Assembly: GCF_018402695.1 (NCBI RefSeq)
Contig: NZ_JAGYIM010000019.1
Location: 496,001 to 560,000 of the forward strand
DNA: 64,000 nt
Source of the DNA: Arsukibacterium sp.
GTDB lineage: Bacteria; Pseudomonadota; Gammaproteobacteria; Enterobacterales; Alteromonadaceae
Direction of reading: 5' to 3'
How positions within the stretch are numbered: position 1 is the stretch's first letter; every line of letters begins with the position of its first letter. Below the pieces are notes generated by a model. The model did no database searches. It was not told where the DNA came from and worked only from the letters and a program-made list of their open reading frames with translations. Shown piece after piece: positions 1-10,236 of the stretch. A program made the translations under genes and the position numbers.

Positions 1-1612
1 CCGGATTATTACCTTCATCATCACAATATAATGGCGAAAAGTCGGTAATTTTGGTGGGGGCGATCACCACACCACCGGCATGCTTGCCGGCGTTGCGGGT
101 AACGCCTTCCAGCTGGCGCGCCATATCAATTAAGTCTTTAACTTCCTGGTCCTGCGCGTACAGCTCGGGTAAACGTGGCTCTTCTTTAAAGGCTTGTTCC
201 AGAGTCATACCCGGGGTGGGCGGGATCAGTTTAGAAATCCGGTCAACAAAGCCATAGGAGTGGCCGAGCACCCGGCCGACATCGCGGATAACCGCCTTAG
301 CGGCCATGGTACCAAAAGTAATAATTTGCGATACTGCTTCCCGGCCATACATGTCAGCAACGTGGTCTATTACCTCGTCGCGTCGATCCATACAGAAATC
401 GACGTCAAAATCGGGCATCGATACCCGCTCCGGATTCAAAAACCGTTCAAACAGCAAATCAAATTCCAGCGGATCTAAATCGGTGATCTTCAGGGCATAG
501 GCTACCAGTGAGCCGGCACCCGACCCCCGGCCAGGGCCCACCGGAATATCGTTATCTTTACTCCACTGAATAAATTCCATTACTACCAGAAAGTAACCCG
601 GAAAACCCATCTGGTTAATGACATCAAGTTCTATCTGCAAGCGCTCATCATAGGGTGGCCGTTTGGCCACACGCTCTGCTTCGTCCGGAAATAACTGTAA
701 CAGCCGCTGCTCCAGCCCCTCCTGTGACTTCAATACCAGGAAATCACCGTCAGACATGCCACCGGTAGGAAAGGCTGGCAAAAAGTACTCACCAAGTCTG
801 ATGGTAACATTACAACGCCGGGCAATTTCAACGCTGTTTTGCAGCGCCTCCGGAATATCAGCAAATAAGTCGAGCATTTCCTGTTCAGTTCGCAGGTACT
901 GCTGTTCAGAGTAATTTTTAGGCCGCCGTTTATCATCCAGGGTAAAACCATCATGAATGGCTACCCGAATTTCATGGGCCGGATAATCACTGGCTTGCAA
1001 AAATACCACTTCGTTGGTGGCAACAACTGGCAATTGATGCTGTTCGGCTAATAAGACGGCTTTTTGAATATAGCGCTCTTCGTCTGGTCGGTTGGTACGA
1101 ATCAGCTCAAGATAAAACCTGTCCGGAAAATACTGCTGGTAAAAGCTGACCAATTCCGTTACCGACTGTGGGTTCTCTTTTACCAGCGCTTTACCAAGCG
1201 GCCCGTCCTTACCACCTGACAGTACAATCAGGCCACTGTTATACTCGGCCAGCCATTGATGATCCAGCTGCGGCTTACCGGCAACATGTCCCCGTAAATA
1301 AGCTTTGGAAATTAACAGGGTCAGGTTCTGATAACCGACATTGTCCATCGCCAATAACAGTAAACGGGCACTTTCATTACCCAGCAAAGGATGCTGCACC
1401 CAGCAGTCAACGCCAACCAACGGCTTAATACCGGCGTCGTGGGCGGCACTGTAAAACCGGACCAAACCACAAAAGTTCATTTGATCGGTTAGCGCCAGTG
1501 CCGGCATCTGTGCTGCGGCCGCCGCTTTAACAATAGGCTTAACCTTGGCCACACCATCGATCATCGAAAAATCGCTGTGAACCCGCAGGTGAATAAAAGC
1601 AGGATTACTCAT
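1..1612 (-). CDS. dnaE: DNA polymerase III alpha subunit, N-terminal part (cut by left edge)
   Basis: Catalytic subunit of the replicative DNA polymerase. About 537 residues are visible; E. coli DnaE has 1160, so the rest lies left of the window. The N-terminus carries a PHP domain ([13 protein letters not shown] from residue 8). The polymerase palm motif [12 protein letters not shown] starts at residue 400, giving Asp401 and Asp403, the same numbers as the first two catalytic aspartates of E. coli DnaE; the third (Asp555) would be beyond the edge. The ATG at 1612 overlaps the rnhB stop (TGATG), indicating translational coupling in the order lpxB-rnhB-dnaE, as in E. coli. Identity is certain; the gene cannot be judged complete. 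Confidence 0.97.
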   Translation of the reverse strand, partial: MSNPAFIHLRVHSDFSMIDGVAKVKPIVKAAAAAQMPALALTDQMNFCGLVRFYSAAHDAGIKPLVGVDCWVQHPLLGNESARLLLLAMDNVGYQNLTLLISKAYLRGHVAGKPQLDHQWLAEYNSGLIVLSGGKDGPLGKALVKENPQSVTELVSFYQQYFPDRFYLELIRTNRPDEERYIQKAVLLAEQHQLPVVATNEVVFLQASDYPAHEIRVAIHDGFTLDDKRRPKNYSEQQYLRTEQEMLDLFADIPEALQNSVEIARRCNVTIRLGEYFLPAFPTGGMSDGDFLVLKSQEGLEQRLLQLFPDEAERVAKRPPYDERLQIELDVINQMGFPGYFLVVMEFIQWSKDNDIPVGPGRGSGAGSLVAYALKITDLDPLEFDLLFERFLNPERVSMPDFDVDFCMDRRDEVIDHVADMYGREAVSQIITFGTMAAKAVIRDVGRVLGHSYGFVDRISKLIPPTPGMTLEQAFKEEPRLPELYAQDQEVKDLIDMARQLEGVTRNAGKHAGGVVIAPTKITDFSPLYCDDEGNNP

Positions 1613-2205
1613 CAGCGCATTTGCTCAGCTATTAAGCGCACCGGTTTAAAGCTGCGCCGATGCTCAGCTAAAATACCATGCTCGCTGATTGCGGCCAGAT
1701 GTTGTGCTGTGGGGTAACCTTTGTGGGCAGCAAAGCCAAATTGCGGGTAGCGCCCGGCCAATTCCGCCATTTCCGCATCCCTGGCCACTTTCGCCAGAAT
1801 GGATGCAGCACTGATTTCCGGCACCAGACTGTCGCCTTTTACTACGGCGGTAGCCGGCATTGGCAATTCGGGGCAGCGGTTACCATCAATCATTACCCAC
1901 TCAGGCTGGATCGTTAACGCTGCAACAGCGCGTTGCATGGCTAACATGGTGGCATGCAGTATGTTGAGCTGGTCTATTTCAGCGGGTTCTGCCCGGCCCA
2001 GCGCCCAGCAGAGGGCGTGCTGTTTTATCTGCTCAGCCAACGCTTCACGTTTGAGCTCACTGAGCTTTTTTGAGTCAGTCAGGCCCACTATTGGCCTTGC
2101 AGGATCAAGAATAACCGCAGCCGTTACTACAGCGCCCACCAGTGGGCCACGGCCGACCTCGTCCACACCACACAATAATTGTACATCTGGTCTATGCCAT
2201 AGCAT
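1612..2205 (-). CDS. rnhB: Ribonuclease HII
   Basis: Cleaves RNA in RNA/DNA hybrids and at single ribonucleotides in DNA. The 197 residues match the usual RNase HII length. The start motif [12 protein letters not shown] gives catalytic Asp15 and Glu16. A third acidic residue is Asp107 in VMIDGNRCP, and a fourth lies in [14 protein letters not shown] near residue 124. The gene overlaps lpxB by 14 bp upstream and dnaE by the TGATG junction downstream, so the three are read as one coupled unit. Nothing is odd about it. Confidence 0.97.
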   Translation of the reverse strand: MLWHRPDVQLLCGVDEVGRGPLVGAVVTAAVILDPARPIVGLTDSKKLSELKREALAEQIKQHALCWALGRAEPAEIDQLNILHATMLAMQRAVAALTIQPEWVMIDGNRCPELPMPATAVVKGDSLVPEISAASILAKVARDAEMAELAGRYPQFGFAAHKGYPTAQHLAAISEHGILAEHRRSFKPVRLIAEQMR

Positions 2206-3352
2206 CAGAACGCACTACCTCCAAGATCGCCTCCGCAGCACGAGCGCTGGCGTCACATTTTATTTGTTGATGAATAGCCCGGTAGTCGGCAAGCAACTTG
2301 CTGTTATCTGTTTGCAACATCGGCGCCATCGCTGCGACCAGCGCCGCAGGTGTCACCTGATGTTGCAACAGCTCCGGCACCATAGCCCGCCCGGCCAGTA
2401 AATTGGGCAAACTGAAATGTTCCAGCTTAACCAGGCGCCGGCCAATCTGATAGGTTAACCAGTTCGCCCGGTACGCCACCACCATCAAACATTTAGCCAG
2501 CATTGCTTCCAGGGTCGCCGTACCAGAGGTAATAAAGGTCGCATCAGCCGCCAGCAATACCTGGCGAGCCTGACCGGTAAACACGGTGATAGCCAGATCG
2601 GGTGCGCATTGCTGGGTTATCTGGGCAAACTGTGCTGCCTTTTGCTCAGTAACCATATTAGCAACAAGTTGCAGTTCTGGTTGCTGCTGCTGTAGCAAAC
2701 TGGCGGCAGCTAAAAAATCCGGCGCCAGTAATTTTATTTCATTACTCCGGCTACCCGGCATGAGTGCCAGTACAGGTCGGTTGGGGTCGAGCCCCAGTAC
2801 AGCTTTTTGCTCCGTTTTGTCGACAACCAGCGGCATACTATCGGCCATGGTATGGCCCACAAAAGTACAGGGTACCTGATATTTATCGTAAAACGCTTTT
2901 TCGAAAGGTAATAATGACAGTACCAGATTGGTAGCTTCGGCAATTTTAAAAATTCGTTTATGACGCCAGGCCCAAACTGACGGGCTGACATAGTGCACGG
3001 TTTTAATTCCGGCTTGCTTCAAATCCCGCTCTACCCGCAGGTTAAAATCCGGTGCGTCTATACCAACAAACACATCTGGCTGGCTTTTTAATAAGGCAGC
3101 GACAATTTCCCGCTTTACCTGCATTAACCGTGGCAGCCGACCCAGGACTTCGACCAGCCCCATTACTGCCAGCTCTTCCATATCAAACAAGGCATTAAAA
3201 CCCAGCGCCTGCATCCTGGGACCACCGATACCATAAAAGTTTGCGTCAGGGTGGCGCTGGCGAAACGCTTCGATTAAATCGGCACCAAGGATATCGCCGG
3301 AATGCTCACCGACAATGATTGCGATATTAAGCTGTGACAAAGCAGGTCTCAT
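2192..3352 (-). CDS. lpxB: Lipid-A-disaccharide synthase
   Basis: Glycosyltransferase family 19 enzyme that joins UDP-2,3-diacylglucosamine and lipid X to form the lipid A disaccharide at the inner membrane. 386 residues (E. coli 382). GEHSGD at about residues 15-20 is the N-terminal family motif, and [10 protein letters not shown] lies near residue 122. Unlike the usual tight lpxA-lpxB junction, 175 bp separate it from lpxA and hold a terminator, so it probably has its own promoter (candidate at 3383-3413). No strong ribosome-binding site is visible before the ATG at 3352; a second, out-of-frame ATG lies 4 bp upstream. Confidence 0.96.
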   Translation of the reverse strand: MRPALSQLNIAIIVGEHSGDILGADLIEAFRQRHPDANFYGIGGPRMQALGFNALFDMEELAVMGLVEVLGRLPRLMQVKREIVAALLKSQPDVFVGIDAPDFNLRVERDLKQAGIKTVHYVSPSVWAWRHKRIFKIAEATNLVLSLLPFEKAFYDKYQVPCTFVGHTMADSMPLVVDKTEQKAVLGLDPNRPVLALMPGSRSNEIKLLAPDFLAAASLLQQQQPELQLVANMVTEQKAAQFAQITQQCAPDLAITVFTGQARQVLLAADATFITSGTATLEAMLAKCLMVVAYRANWLTYQIGRRLVKLEHFSLPNLLAGRAMVPELLQHQVTPAALVAAMAPMLQTDNSKLLADYRAIHQQIKCDASARAAEAILEVVRSDAMA

Positions 3353-3382
3353 TCATTGGCTAAGATCTTTTATAATTACGGG

Positions 3383-3413
3383 ATTCTATCACAGGGCATA
3401 GCGCATACTTCAA
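3383..3413 (-). promoter_or_regulatory. Candidate promoter for lpxB-rnhB-dnaE
   Basis: On the minus strand an extended -10 (TGATAGAAT; hexamer at 3388-3383) follows a TTGAAG -35 (3413-3408) with a long 19-bp spacer. It sits between the lpxA terminator and the lpxB start, where a promoter is needed if the terminator is efficient. Prediction by eye only. Confidence 0.35.
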
Positions 3414-3477
3414 GCCTTTAAAACAATCATATGGGCGATGCCAACCGCAGCGCCAGCAAAAGCGTACTTCCTGACAT

Positions 3478-3499
3478 AAAAAAGGAGCCCGCGGGCTCC
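3478..3499 (-). terminator. Rho-independent terminator after lpxA
   Basis: On the minus strand the perfect palindrome GGAGCCCGCGGGCTCC (3499-3484) is followed by TTTTTT. It lies 29 bp after the lpxA stop and splits the lpx cluster from lpxB. Confidence 0.85.
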
Positions 3500-3527
3500 A
3501 TTTAAGCTTAGTAACGTTGAATAAGAG

Positions 3528-4298
3528 TTAGCGGACTATGCCGCGACTGGCACCCGCGATAAAATCAGTGAAGGCCTTCAGCTCCGGATATTCAGCTGCC
3601 TTTGCCTCGAGTGCCGCTAACGCTTCGGCGACTGTCTGGCCTTTTCTGTACACTTCTTTATAAGCCCGGCGGATTTCTAATAATGCCTCACTGCTGAAAC
3701 CCCGACGTTTCAGCCCTTCAACGTTTATCCCGGCCGGCACGCAGGGCGCGCCATGCACCATAACATAAGGAGGAACATCTTTTAATACGATAGAACCACC
3801 GCCGCAAAAGCTGTGGGCACCAATATGAACAAACTGATGCACGCCGGTCATCCCCCCCAGAATAGCCCAGTCACCAATATGCACGTGACCCGCTGCCTGA
3901 GCACCACTGGCAAAAATAGTATGGTTGCCAACTACACAGTCATGAGCAATGTGAGTAGTATTCATAAACAGGTTATGGTTACCAATAATGGTTTTGCCCT
4001 GATCCTGCACAGTGCCACGATGGACAGAACAACCTTCCCGGAAAACGTTGTAATCGCCAATGAAAAGCTCAGTAGCTTCACCTTTGTACTTTTTATCCTG
4101 GCAGGCCTCACCAATACTGCAGAATTGAAAAAAGTGGTTGCCTTTCCCAATTGTCGCAGGGCCTTTAATGACCACATGAGGTTCGACAATACAGTCATCA
4201 CCCAGTACCACGTCATGGCCAATATAGCTAAACGGGCCCACTTTCACATTCTGGCCAAGTTTGGCGCTGCTTTCTATTACTGCTGATGGATGGATCAC
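3528..4298 (-). CDS. lpxA: UDP-N-acetylglucosamine O-acyltransferase
   Basis: First enzyme of lipid A synthesis: moves a 3-hydroxyacyl chain from acyl carrier protein to UDP-GlcNAc in the cytoplasm. Left-handed beta-helix protein with hexapeptide repeats (IGHDVVLGDDCIVEPHVVIK and others). The catalytic His lies in HIAHDCVVG, residue 119 counting from this start. I chose the GTG at 4298 (MIHPSAVIESS, 256 aa) because AGAGAG sits about 8 bp upstream. An earlier in-frame GTG at 4319 would give 263 aa and align with the E. coli N-terminus, but has no visible ribosome-binding site and overlaps fabZ by 20 bp. Follows fabZ directly. Confidence 0.95.
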   Translation of the reverse strand: MIHPSAVIESSAKLGQNVKVGPFSYIGHDVVLGDDCIVEPHVVIKGPATIGKGNHFFQFCSIGEACQDKKYKGEATELFIGDYNVFREGCSVHRGTVQDQGKTIIGNHNLFMNTTHIAHDCVVGNHTIFASGAQAAGHVHIGDWAILGGMTGVHQFVHIGAHSFCGGGSIVLKDVPPYVMVHGAPCVPAGINVEGLKRRGFSSEALLEIRRAYKEVYRKGQTVAEALAALEAKAAEYPELKAFTDFIAGASRGIVR

Positions 4299-4299
4299 G

Positions 4300-4752
4300 T
4301 TATAACTCTCTTCTGGCACACATTAATTCAGCTGAGCATACTATTGCGCCATCCACCTTGGCTTCTCCGTAAAATTTCCACATATTACGGCGCTCTTTTA
4401 AAAACTTAACATCAAGGATCATGGTATCGCCCGGCACTACCGGCTTTTTAAAGCGGGCATCATCAATGGCTGCAAATAAATAAAGCTCGTTTTCCGAACG
4501 TTCAGTCACCGTTTTAAAGCCGAGGATCCCGGTGGCTTGCGCCAGTGCTTCCAGGATAAGCACCCCGGGAAATATTGGCATACCAGGAAAGTGGCCGGTA
4601 AAAATGGGTTCGTTAATGGTGACATTTTTCAGCGCCGTTAACGACTCTCCGGGAGTAAAGTCCAGCACTCTGTCAATTAATAAAAAAGGGTAACGATGTG
4701 GCAATAACGCCATAATTTCCTGAACTTGCAGACTATTAAGTTGATTGGCCAA
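4300..4752 (-). CDS. fabZ: 3-hydroxyacyl-[acyl-carrier-protein] dehydratase
   Basis: Dehydrates 3-hydroxyacyl-ACP in fatty acid elongation, competing with LpxA for 3-hydroxyacyl-ACP; clustering with lpxA/lpxD is standard. 150 residues, hot-dog fold. Catalytic His54 lies in [13 protein letters not shown] and Glu68 in [10 protein letters not shown]. The start is a TTG at 4752 with AGAGGA about 8 bp upstream; no in-frame ATG gives a full-length protein. It starts 2 bp after the lpxD stop. Unremarkable apart from the rare start codon. Confidence 0.96.
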   Translation of the reverse strand: MANQLNSLQVQEIMALLPHRYPFLLIDRVLDFTPGESLTALKNVTINEPIFTGHFPGMPIFPGVLILEALAQATGILGFKTVTERSENELYLFAAIDDARFKKPVVPGDTMILDVKFLKERRNMWKFYGEAKVDGAIVCSAELMCARREL

Positions 4753-4754
4753 AA

Positions 4755-5810
4755 TTAATCCTCTGTCGATGGCGGTTGTCCATCGTTGCTTAATTGCTGT
4801 AATTGTTGCTCCAGTTGCTTAACCCGCTGAAAGAGTTGCTCAATCTGGCGCAGCCGGGCAGTATTCCTACGCCATTCAGCGTTAGTTGTCGCCGGAATAC
4901 CGGAAGAATATACCCCTTTTTCCATTAGCGAGCGGGTAACCATTGACATCCCGGTTATCTGCACACCATCTGCAATCTCGATATGTCCATTAACGCCAAC
5001 GCCACCACCTATAATGCAATAGCGCCCAACTTTAGTACTGCCGGCAATACTGGATGAGCCGGCAATAGCGGTGTGATCGCCAATCTGCACGTTGTGAGCC
5101 AGCTGACACAAATTGTCAATGATCACATTGTTGCCGATCACGGTATCTTCAATCGCGCCACGGTCAATTGTGGTATTGGCGCCAATTTCGCACTTATCGC
5201 CGATCCTGACCGTGCCTGTTTGCGGTATTTTCAACCAGTTGCCGGCTTTATTTGCAAAACCAAAGCCATCGGAACCGATAACAGCACCGCTATGAACTAA
5301 GCACCCTTTACCAATCACCACATTGTGATAAATCGTAACATTAGCCCACAACCGGGTACCTGCGCCAATCTGCGCCCCCTGGCCCACTAGGGTTCCCGCC
5401 CCCAGTTGCACGCCGTCGCCAAGTACCACATTGGCGTTAACGACCGCATGTGGTCCAACAGCACAGTTGGTACCCAACACCGCCGTGGGGTCAATTATAG
5501 CAGACGGATGAATGCCACTGGCAATGTCAGGCGTAGAGTCCAGCATCTGGGCAACCTGAGCGAATGCAACATAAGGATCAGTGACGACCAAAGCATTGAC
5601 CCCAGGCGCAACAAAGGGTAAATCATCTGCTCTAATTAATACTGCTGAAGCCTGAGTCTGACTGAGATACTTGCGATATTTACTATTCGCCAGGAAACTT
5701 ATGGTACCTTCGCCAGCATGTTCCAGCGTCGCAACGGCAGAAACGCCGCAAGCGGCGTCTCCGGTAAGCTGAGCATTCAATTGCTCAGCCAGTTTGGCTA
5801 GTATTATCAC
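4755..5810 (-). CDS. lpxD: UDP-3-O-(3-hydroxyacyl)glucosamine N-acyltransferase
   Basis: Third acylation-pathway enzyme of lipid A, adding the N-linked 3-hydroxyacyl chain. 351 residues (E. coli 341). An N-terminal domain (about 1-100) is followed by a hexapeptide-repeat beta helix (about 100-310) and a C-terminal glutamine-rich helix ([20 protein letters not shown]). His239 in [12 protein letters not shown] matches the E. coli catalytic His239. The start is a GTG at 5810, 4 bp after the skp stop. Order bamA-skp-lpxD-fabZ-lpxA is conserved. Confidence 0.96.
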   Translation of the reverse strand: MIILAKLAEQLNAQLTGDAACGVSAVATLEHAGEGTISFLANSKYRKYLSQTQASAVLIRADDLPFVAPGVNALVVTDPYVAFAQVAQMLDSTPDIASGIHPSAIIDPTAVLGTNCAVGPHAVVNANVVLGDGVQLGAGTLVGQGAQIGAGTRLWANVTIYHNVVIGKGCLVHSGAVIGSDGFGFANKAGNWLKIPQTGTVRIGDKCEIGANTTIDRGAIEDTVIGNNVIIDNLCQLAHNVQIGDHTAIAGSSSIAGSTKVGRYCIIGGGVGVNGHIEIADGVQITGMSMVTRSLMEKGVYSSGIPATTNAEWRRNTARLRQIEQLFQRVKQLEQQLQQLSNDGQPPSTED

Positions 5811-5814
5811 CAGC

Positions 5815-6333
5815 TTATTTCGCTTTGCTAACCTGTGCCGCTACAGCATCAGAAATATCATACTCTGGCTTGGCATAGACGGCAGCACCGGCATTTAACA
5901 CAACATCAAACTTTTCACGCTCTGCTACCACATCGATAGCGCTTTTAATCATGGCTAAAATTTTATTCCGCTCTTCGTTCTGACGGGCACGAATTTGCTC
6001 ATCCAGTGGCCGGGCAGTTGCTTCATACTGCTCACGTTGCTTTTGAACTTTTGCCGCCAGGTCCTGCTGCTGCTGTTCGCTCATTGTCGGGCCATCGCGG
6101 CGCAGTTTTTCAATATTGAAATTAATATCTTTTTCTAACTGGCTCATTTCATCTATTTTTGTTGCGAACTCAGTCCGGATATTTTCCTGGATGGTCGCAG
6201 ACTGTGGTATCTGAGCCGCAACAGCCTGGATATCAACAAAAGCTATTTTCATCTCTTTCGCCGCTGCCGTACCAGCCATTAACAATGTGGCCACCAATAC
6301 TATTGCGGTTTTAGCTACTGTATTTTTAAACAT
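5815..6333 (-). CDS. skp: Periplasmic chaperone Skp/OmpH
   Basis: Trimeric periplasmic chaperone that holds unfolded outer-membrane proteins for the Bam complex. From the ATG at 6333 the protein is 172 aa. A signal peptide (about 1-24, ending MAGTAAA before KEMKIAFVD) is followed by a charged helical stretch (about residues 50-115) typical of the Skp tentacles. The reading frame is open to 6399 and would overlap bamA, but AGGG lies about 6 bp before 6333 (another ATG is at 6336) and the signal peptide begins there. Encoded between bamA and lpxD as in E. coli. Confidence 0.93.
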   Translation of the reverse strand: MFKNTVAKTAIVLVATLLMAGTAAAKEMKIAFVDIQAVAAQIPQSATIQENIRTEFATKIDEMSQLEKDINFNIEKLRRDGPTMSEQQQQDLAAKVQKQREQYEATARPLDEQIRARQNEERNKILAMIKSAIDVVAEREKFDVVLNAGAAVYAKPEYDISDAVAAQVSKAK

Positions 6334-6352
6334 CATTTTCCCTATACCTTTA

Positions 6353-8854
6353 TTAGAAAGTTGTACCAATATTAAAACTAAAGTTTTCCTGTAAATCACC
6401 TTCCTGCTTTTTGATGATTTTGGCCAGGCTGAACGTTAATGGGCCCATCGGTGAAATCCATTGTAAAGATACACCAGCTGAAGCCCGAATCAAACCAGGG
6501 TCGGCATAATCAATCAGGAAAGGTTGAACACCGCGGCCGGTGTTTGCTGTCCGGTCCTGAGTTAAGTTCGCATAACGATTAATATCGAATTCTGTATCCC
6601 AGACATTGCCCGCATCGACAAACAAACTGGTTCGAACGGAATTACGATTTTCATCGCTGATAAACGGCGTTGGGGTTATCAGCTCTAATGTCAGTACCCC
6701 CATGGCATTACCACCGATAGACCGCCCGGAAACAATGTAATTATCACCGGCCGGACCTTCAGGATAAAGAATGCCGCCATTTACCGGATCAGGAATGCCG
6801 GGAACCACGCCCGGATAGCGGAAAATGGCATGCGGCCCGATAATCCGGTTTTCAAAACCACGTAAATTAGAACCGCCGGCGTAGAAGTTTTCCGTAAACG
6901 GTAAGGTATAATCATAACCATTTTTATCGCCATAACCGTTACCATAACCCAGTTCCAGCTTGCTGCGGAACGACCAACCGTGATCATTGCTCAGCGGAAT
7001 ATAGTTTTGCGCTTCAAACTGCACTTTATAGTACTGTAAATCTGAATTTGGCGTAGTCGCTCTTAACACCAGGTTGAACATCCGGCCTGCTGTTGGAAAT
7101 AAACCCCGGTTCAGGGTACTGTGCGTCCAGCCAGTGCTGAATTCATAGTTGGTAAAGTTGTAACCGCCGTCCGGATTCTGCGCATCCAGTAATACAGCCC
7201 TGAAATGCCGTAGCTGATCATATTCCTGAATAGAATTAATTTTGTTGACGACATAGTTCGCCCCAAAATTCAGCCGGTTAAATTCATTGATTGGATAACC
7301 CACGTTGGCACCAAAGCCGTACCGACGCTGGTTGTAAGCTTCCAGGTTAGATGAGGCACTGCTGTAGTCGATGTCTGAATAAAACAGTTGACCACCCAGG
7401 CTGACGCCGTCCAGCGTATAATAAGGGTCGGTATAGCTCAGGTTAATACTTTTCTGGTATTTGTTAGTGCTTAAGCTGATACCCGCACTGTTACCAGTAC
7501 CAAAAAAGTTTGATTGCTGCACACCCACTTCAAACGATAAGCCCTGATAGCTACCGTAGGAAATACCAGCATTAAAACTGCCCGATGGCTGTTCCTTCAT
7601 GGTAAACAAAACGTCAACCTGATCATCGCTGCCGGTAACCGGCATAGTCTCAAAGCTGATATCTTCAATATAAGGCAGACGCTGGATCCGGTTTTTCGAC
7701 AGCTCAAGATAATCATTTGACAACCAGGCACCTTCCATCTGGCGCAATTCACGGCGAATAACTTCGTCGCGGGTATTAGTATTGCCTTTAACATCAATCC
7801 GGCGCACATACACCCGCTTGCCCGGGTCAACGCTTATTGTCAGATCGACTTCTTTGCTTTCTTCGTCAATTTTCGGAATAGTCCGGATTTTCGAATTAGC
7901 ATAGCCAAAACGGGCCAGCAGCTTGGCAATACTTTCCTCGGTATAAGTCACCAATGCACCGTTGTACAACTGGCCTTCTTTTAGCGGCAGAATTGCTTCA
8001 ATTATTGCATCCTGACCAATCAAATCACCGACAAAACTGACATCGCGAATGTTATATTGCTCACCTTCATTCACATTCAGGGTGACATATACCGCCGTTT
8101 TATCAGGACTTACTGACACTTGCGACGATTCGATATCAAATTGCAAATAGCCACGGTCCAGATAATAACTGTTGATCGTCTCAAAATCGCCTTGCAACGT
8201 CTGCTTCTGATACCGATCAGAGGCTAAAAAACGCCACCAGGGTAAATCTTGTTTCGACTCTATCTGATTAAGCAGCTCTTCGTTCGAAAAAATAGTATTA
8301 CCGACAATATTAATCTGACGAACTGATGCGGCATCACCTTCATCAAACTCCAGTTTCAGATTAACCCGATTGCGCGGCAGGTAAGTTACCTGAGCTTCAA
8401 CCTTTGCCTGATATTTACCAACACCGTGATAAAACTCGGTTAGACCGTTTTCGATACTTTTCAGAATCGTCTTATCTAACGGCTCACCTACCTGGACCCG
8501 GTTTCCGGCCAGACTTTCATTAAGCTGCTCTTCTTTAATATCTTTGTTGCCATCAAATTCAATACTATTGATGGTTGGCCGCTCTTTCAAACGATATATG
8601 ACGGTATTGCCGTCACGAAACACTCTGATATCGTCAAAATGACCAGCACTGTATAACGTTTTAATACTACGGGACAAACTGTACTCAGTAACAGTGTCAC
8701 CAATAGTAAATGGCAGGTTATTCAGGGCGGCACCGAGCGCAACGCGCTGCAAGCCTTCAACCTGAATGTCCTGAACGGTAAATGATTCTTCAGCTAGCAC
8801 CGAGCTACTGCCAGTGGCAAGTAACATCGCGGCTACTAATCGTTTAATTGTCAT
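6353..8854 (-). CDS. bamA: Outer membrane protein assembly factor BamA
   Basis: Central Omp85-family component that inserts beta-barrel proteins into the outer membrane. 833 residues. Signal peptide about 1-21 (SSSVLA before EESFTV). Five POTRA repeats span roughly 22-425 (for example YVRRIDVKGNTNTRDEVIRR in the fifth). The C-terminal 16-stranded barrel contains the loop-6 type segment GGSNLRGF and ends in a terminal Phe (FNIGTTF), as expected of a Bam substrate. Lies 26 bp after rseP and 19 bp before skp. No oddities. Confidence 0.97.
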   Translation of the reverse strand: MTIKRLVAAMLLATGSSSVLAEESFTVQDIQVEGLQRVALGAALNNLPFTIGDTVTEYSLSRSIKTLYSAGHFDDIRVFRDGNTVIYRLKERPTINSIEFDGNKDIKEEQLNESLAGNRVQVGEPLDKTILKSIENGLTEFYHGVGKYQAKVEAQVTYLPRNRVNLKLEFDEGDAASVRQINIVGNTIFSNEELLNQIESKQDLPWWRFLASDRYQKQTLQGDFETINSYYLDRGYLQFDIESSQVSVSPDKTAVYVTLNVNEGEQYNIRDVSFVGDLIGQDAIIEAILPLKEGQLYNGALVTYTEESIAKLLARFGYANSKIRTIPKIDEESKEVDLTISVDPGKRVYVRRIDVKGNTNTRDEVIRRELRQMEGAWLSNDYLELSKNRIQRLPYIEDISFETMPVTGSDDQVDVLFTMKEQPSGSFNAGISYGSYQGLSFEVGVQQSNFFGTGNSAGISLSTNKYQKSINLSYTDPYYTLDGVSLGGQLFYSDIDYSSASSNLEAYNQRRYGFGANVGYPINEFNRLNFGANYVVNKINSIQEYDQLRHFRAVLLDAQNPDGGYNFTNYEFSTGWTHSTLNRGLFPTAGRMFNLVLRATTPNSDLQYYKVQFEAQNYIPLSNDHGWSFRSKLELGYGNGYGDKNGYDYTLPFTENFYAGGSNLRGFENRIIGPHAIFRYPGVVPGIPDPVNGGILYPEGPAGDNYIVSGRSIGGNAMGVLTLELITPTPFISDENRNSVRTSLFVDAGNVWDTEFDINRYANLTQDRTANTGRGVQPFLIDYADPGLIRASAGVSLQWISPMGPLTFSLAKIIKKQEGDLQENFSFNIGTTF

Positions 8855-8880
8855 TATTTGAACTACTTATGATTAGTTTA

Positions 8881-10236
8881 TTACAAACGAGAAATATCGT
8901 TGAGCAGCGCAATTCCCATTAACATCAGCAGGACTAAAGCTCCAAAGCGAAAACCTATTTCCTGCGCCTTTTCAGAGACAGGTTTACCGCGTATTAGTTC
9001 CACCACAAGATACATTAAATGACCACCATCCAAAATGGGCAGCGGCAATAAATTAATAACTGCCAGATTAACGCTAATCAGCGCCAGAAACGCTAAAAAC
9101 GCAATCAGGCCCATACTGGCCGTGTCACCCGCTCCCTGAGCAATCGAGATAGGCCCGCTTAAATGCTTAACCGACACATCCCCAGTCAACAGTTTTGCCA
9201 CCATCGCAAAACTCAACCGGGTTAACTGCCAGGTTTGGCTTACGCCTTCACTTATGGCGCCAAATACCCCATACCGCTGGGTATAGATAATGCCCTCTGG
9301 CCACGGAGTGACAACAGGCTGGATCCCCAGCATACCCTGACTAAAGCCATCCTCACGGGTTAGTAATTCTGGTGTTGCTGTCAGCTGTACACTTTGCCCG
9401 GCTCGGTTTATCTCCAACTGGAGCGGTTGCTCAGCATTTTGCTGAATAAGCTGCTCTAATGTCGGCCAGTCATTGATTGGCTGTTCATTGATTTGCCTGA
9501 TAACGTCACCAGCCTGCAAACCAGCCCGCTCTGCTGCCGAATCTGGCACCACCAGCGCCAGTTCAGTAGTTCTTCGCGGCTGCATCAGCTCGATACCTAA
9601 ACTGGCAAATACGGTTTGTCGCTCCGGGTCAAACTGCCAGTCTGCCAGATTAAGCAATACTTGCCGTTGCTGCCCTGACGCCAAATCCTGCAATCCTAAC
9701 GTTAGTTGCGAACGGCCTAACTGTTCAACCAACAATAAATTAGTGCTGCGTAAGTCTCTGGCGGTATGGCCGTTAATACTAACAATTTGCTCGTTACCCT
9801 GCACACCGGCCTCGGCTACGATTGATTGCGGTTGCACAGCGGCAATAACGGGCTTTGCTTCCTGCACCCCAATCAAATACATCAGCCATAAAATAAAAAT
9901 GGCAAAAATAAAATTAGCCGCAGGGCCAGCGGCTATAATGGCCATCCGTTGCCATACGGTCTTATGGTTAAAAGCCAGATCAGCAAATTGCGGCAGCACC
10001 GGGTCAATCCGTTCATCCAGCATCCGCACATAACCACCCAGTGGAATGGCCGCAATCACAAATTCAGTACCTTGCCTGTCCCGCCAACTGAACAATGCTT
10101 TACCAAAACCAATAGAGAAACGCTTCACCAGTACGCCGTTTTTGCGGGCAACCCAAAAGTGACCAAACTCATGTACGGTAACCAGTAACCCCAGTGCAAC
10201 CACAAAGGTAAAGGCGTTCCACAAAAATACCGCCAT
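8881..10236 (-). CDS. rseP: Site-2 intramembrane metalloprotease RseP
   Basis: Inner-membrane protease that cuts the anti-sigma factor RseA and releases sigma-E under envelope stress. 451 residues (E. coli 450). The zinc motif HEFGH is at residues 22-26 in the first membrane segment; the third ligand is in LPLPILDGGHLMYLV near residue 400. Two PDZ domains lie between (about 115-300; AERAGLQAGDVIRQING-type segment in the second). The start overlaps the dxr stop (TAATG). Position before bamA fits its envelope role. Confidence 0.97.
   Translation of the reverse strand: MAVFLWNAFTFVVALGLLVTVHEFGHFWVARKNGVLVKRFSIGFGKALFSWRDRQGTEFVIAAIPLGGYVRMLDERIDPVLPQFADLAFNHKTVWQRMAIIAAGPAANFIFAIFILWLMYLIGVQEAKPVIAAVQPQSIVAEAGVQGNEQIVSINGHTARDLRSTNLLLVEQLGRSQLTLGLQDLASGQQRQVLLNLADWQFDPERQTVFASLGIELMQPRRTTELALVVPDSAAERAGLQAGDVIRQINEQPINDWPTLEQLIQQNAEQPLQLEINRAGQSVQLTATPELLTREDGFSQGMLGIQPVVTPWPEGIIYTQRYGVFGAISEGVSQTWQLTRLSFAMVAKLLTGDVSVKHLSGPISIAQGAGDTASMGLIAFLAFLALISVNLAVINLLPLPILDGGHLMYLVVELIRGKPVSEKAQEIGFRFGALVLLMLMGIALLNDISRL

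Noticed and set aside
1799-2401. 200-aa plus-strand frame opposite rnhB and lpxB
   Set aside because: Antisense to two clear genes, low-complexity Ser/Thr/Cys-rich composition, no motif.
9473-10033. 186-aa plus-strand frame opposite rseP
   Set aside because: Antisense shadow; composition rich in Cys/Ser and no recognisable domain.
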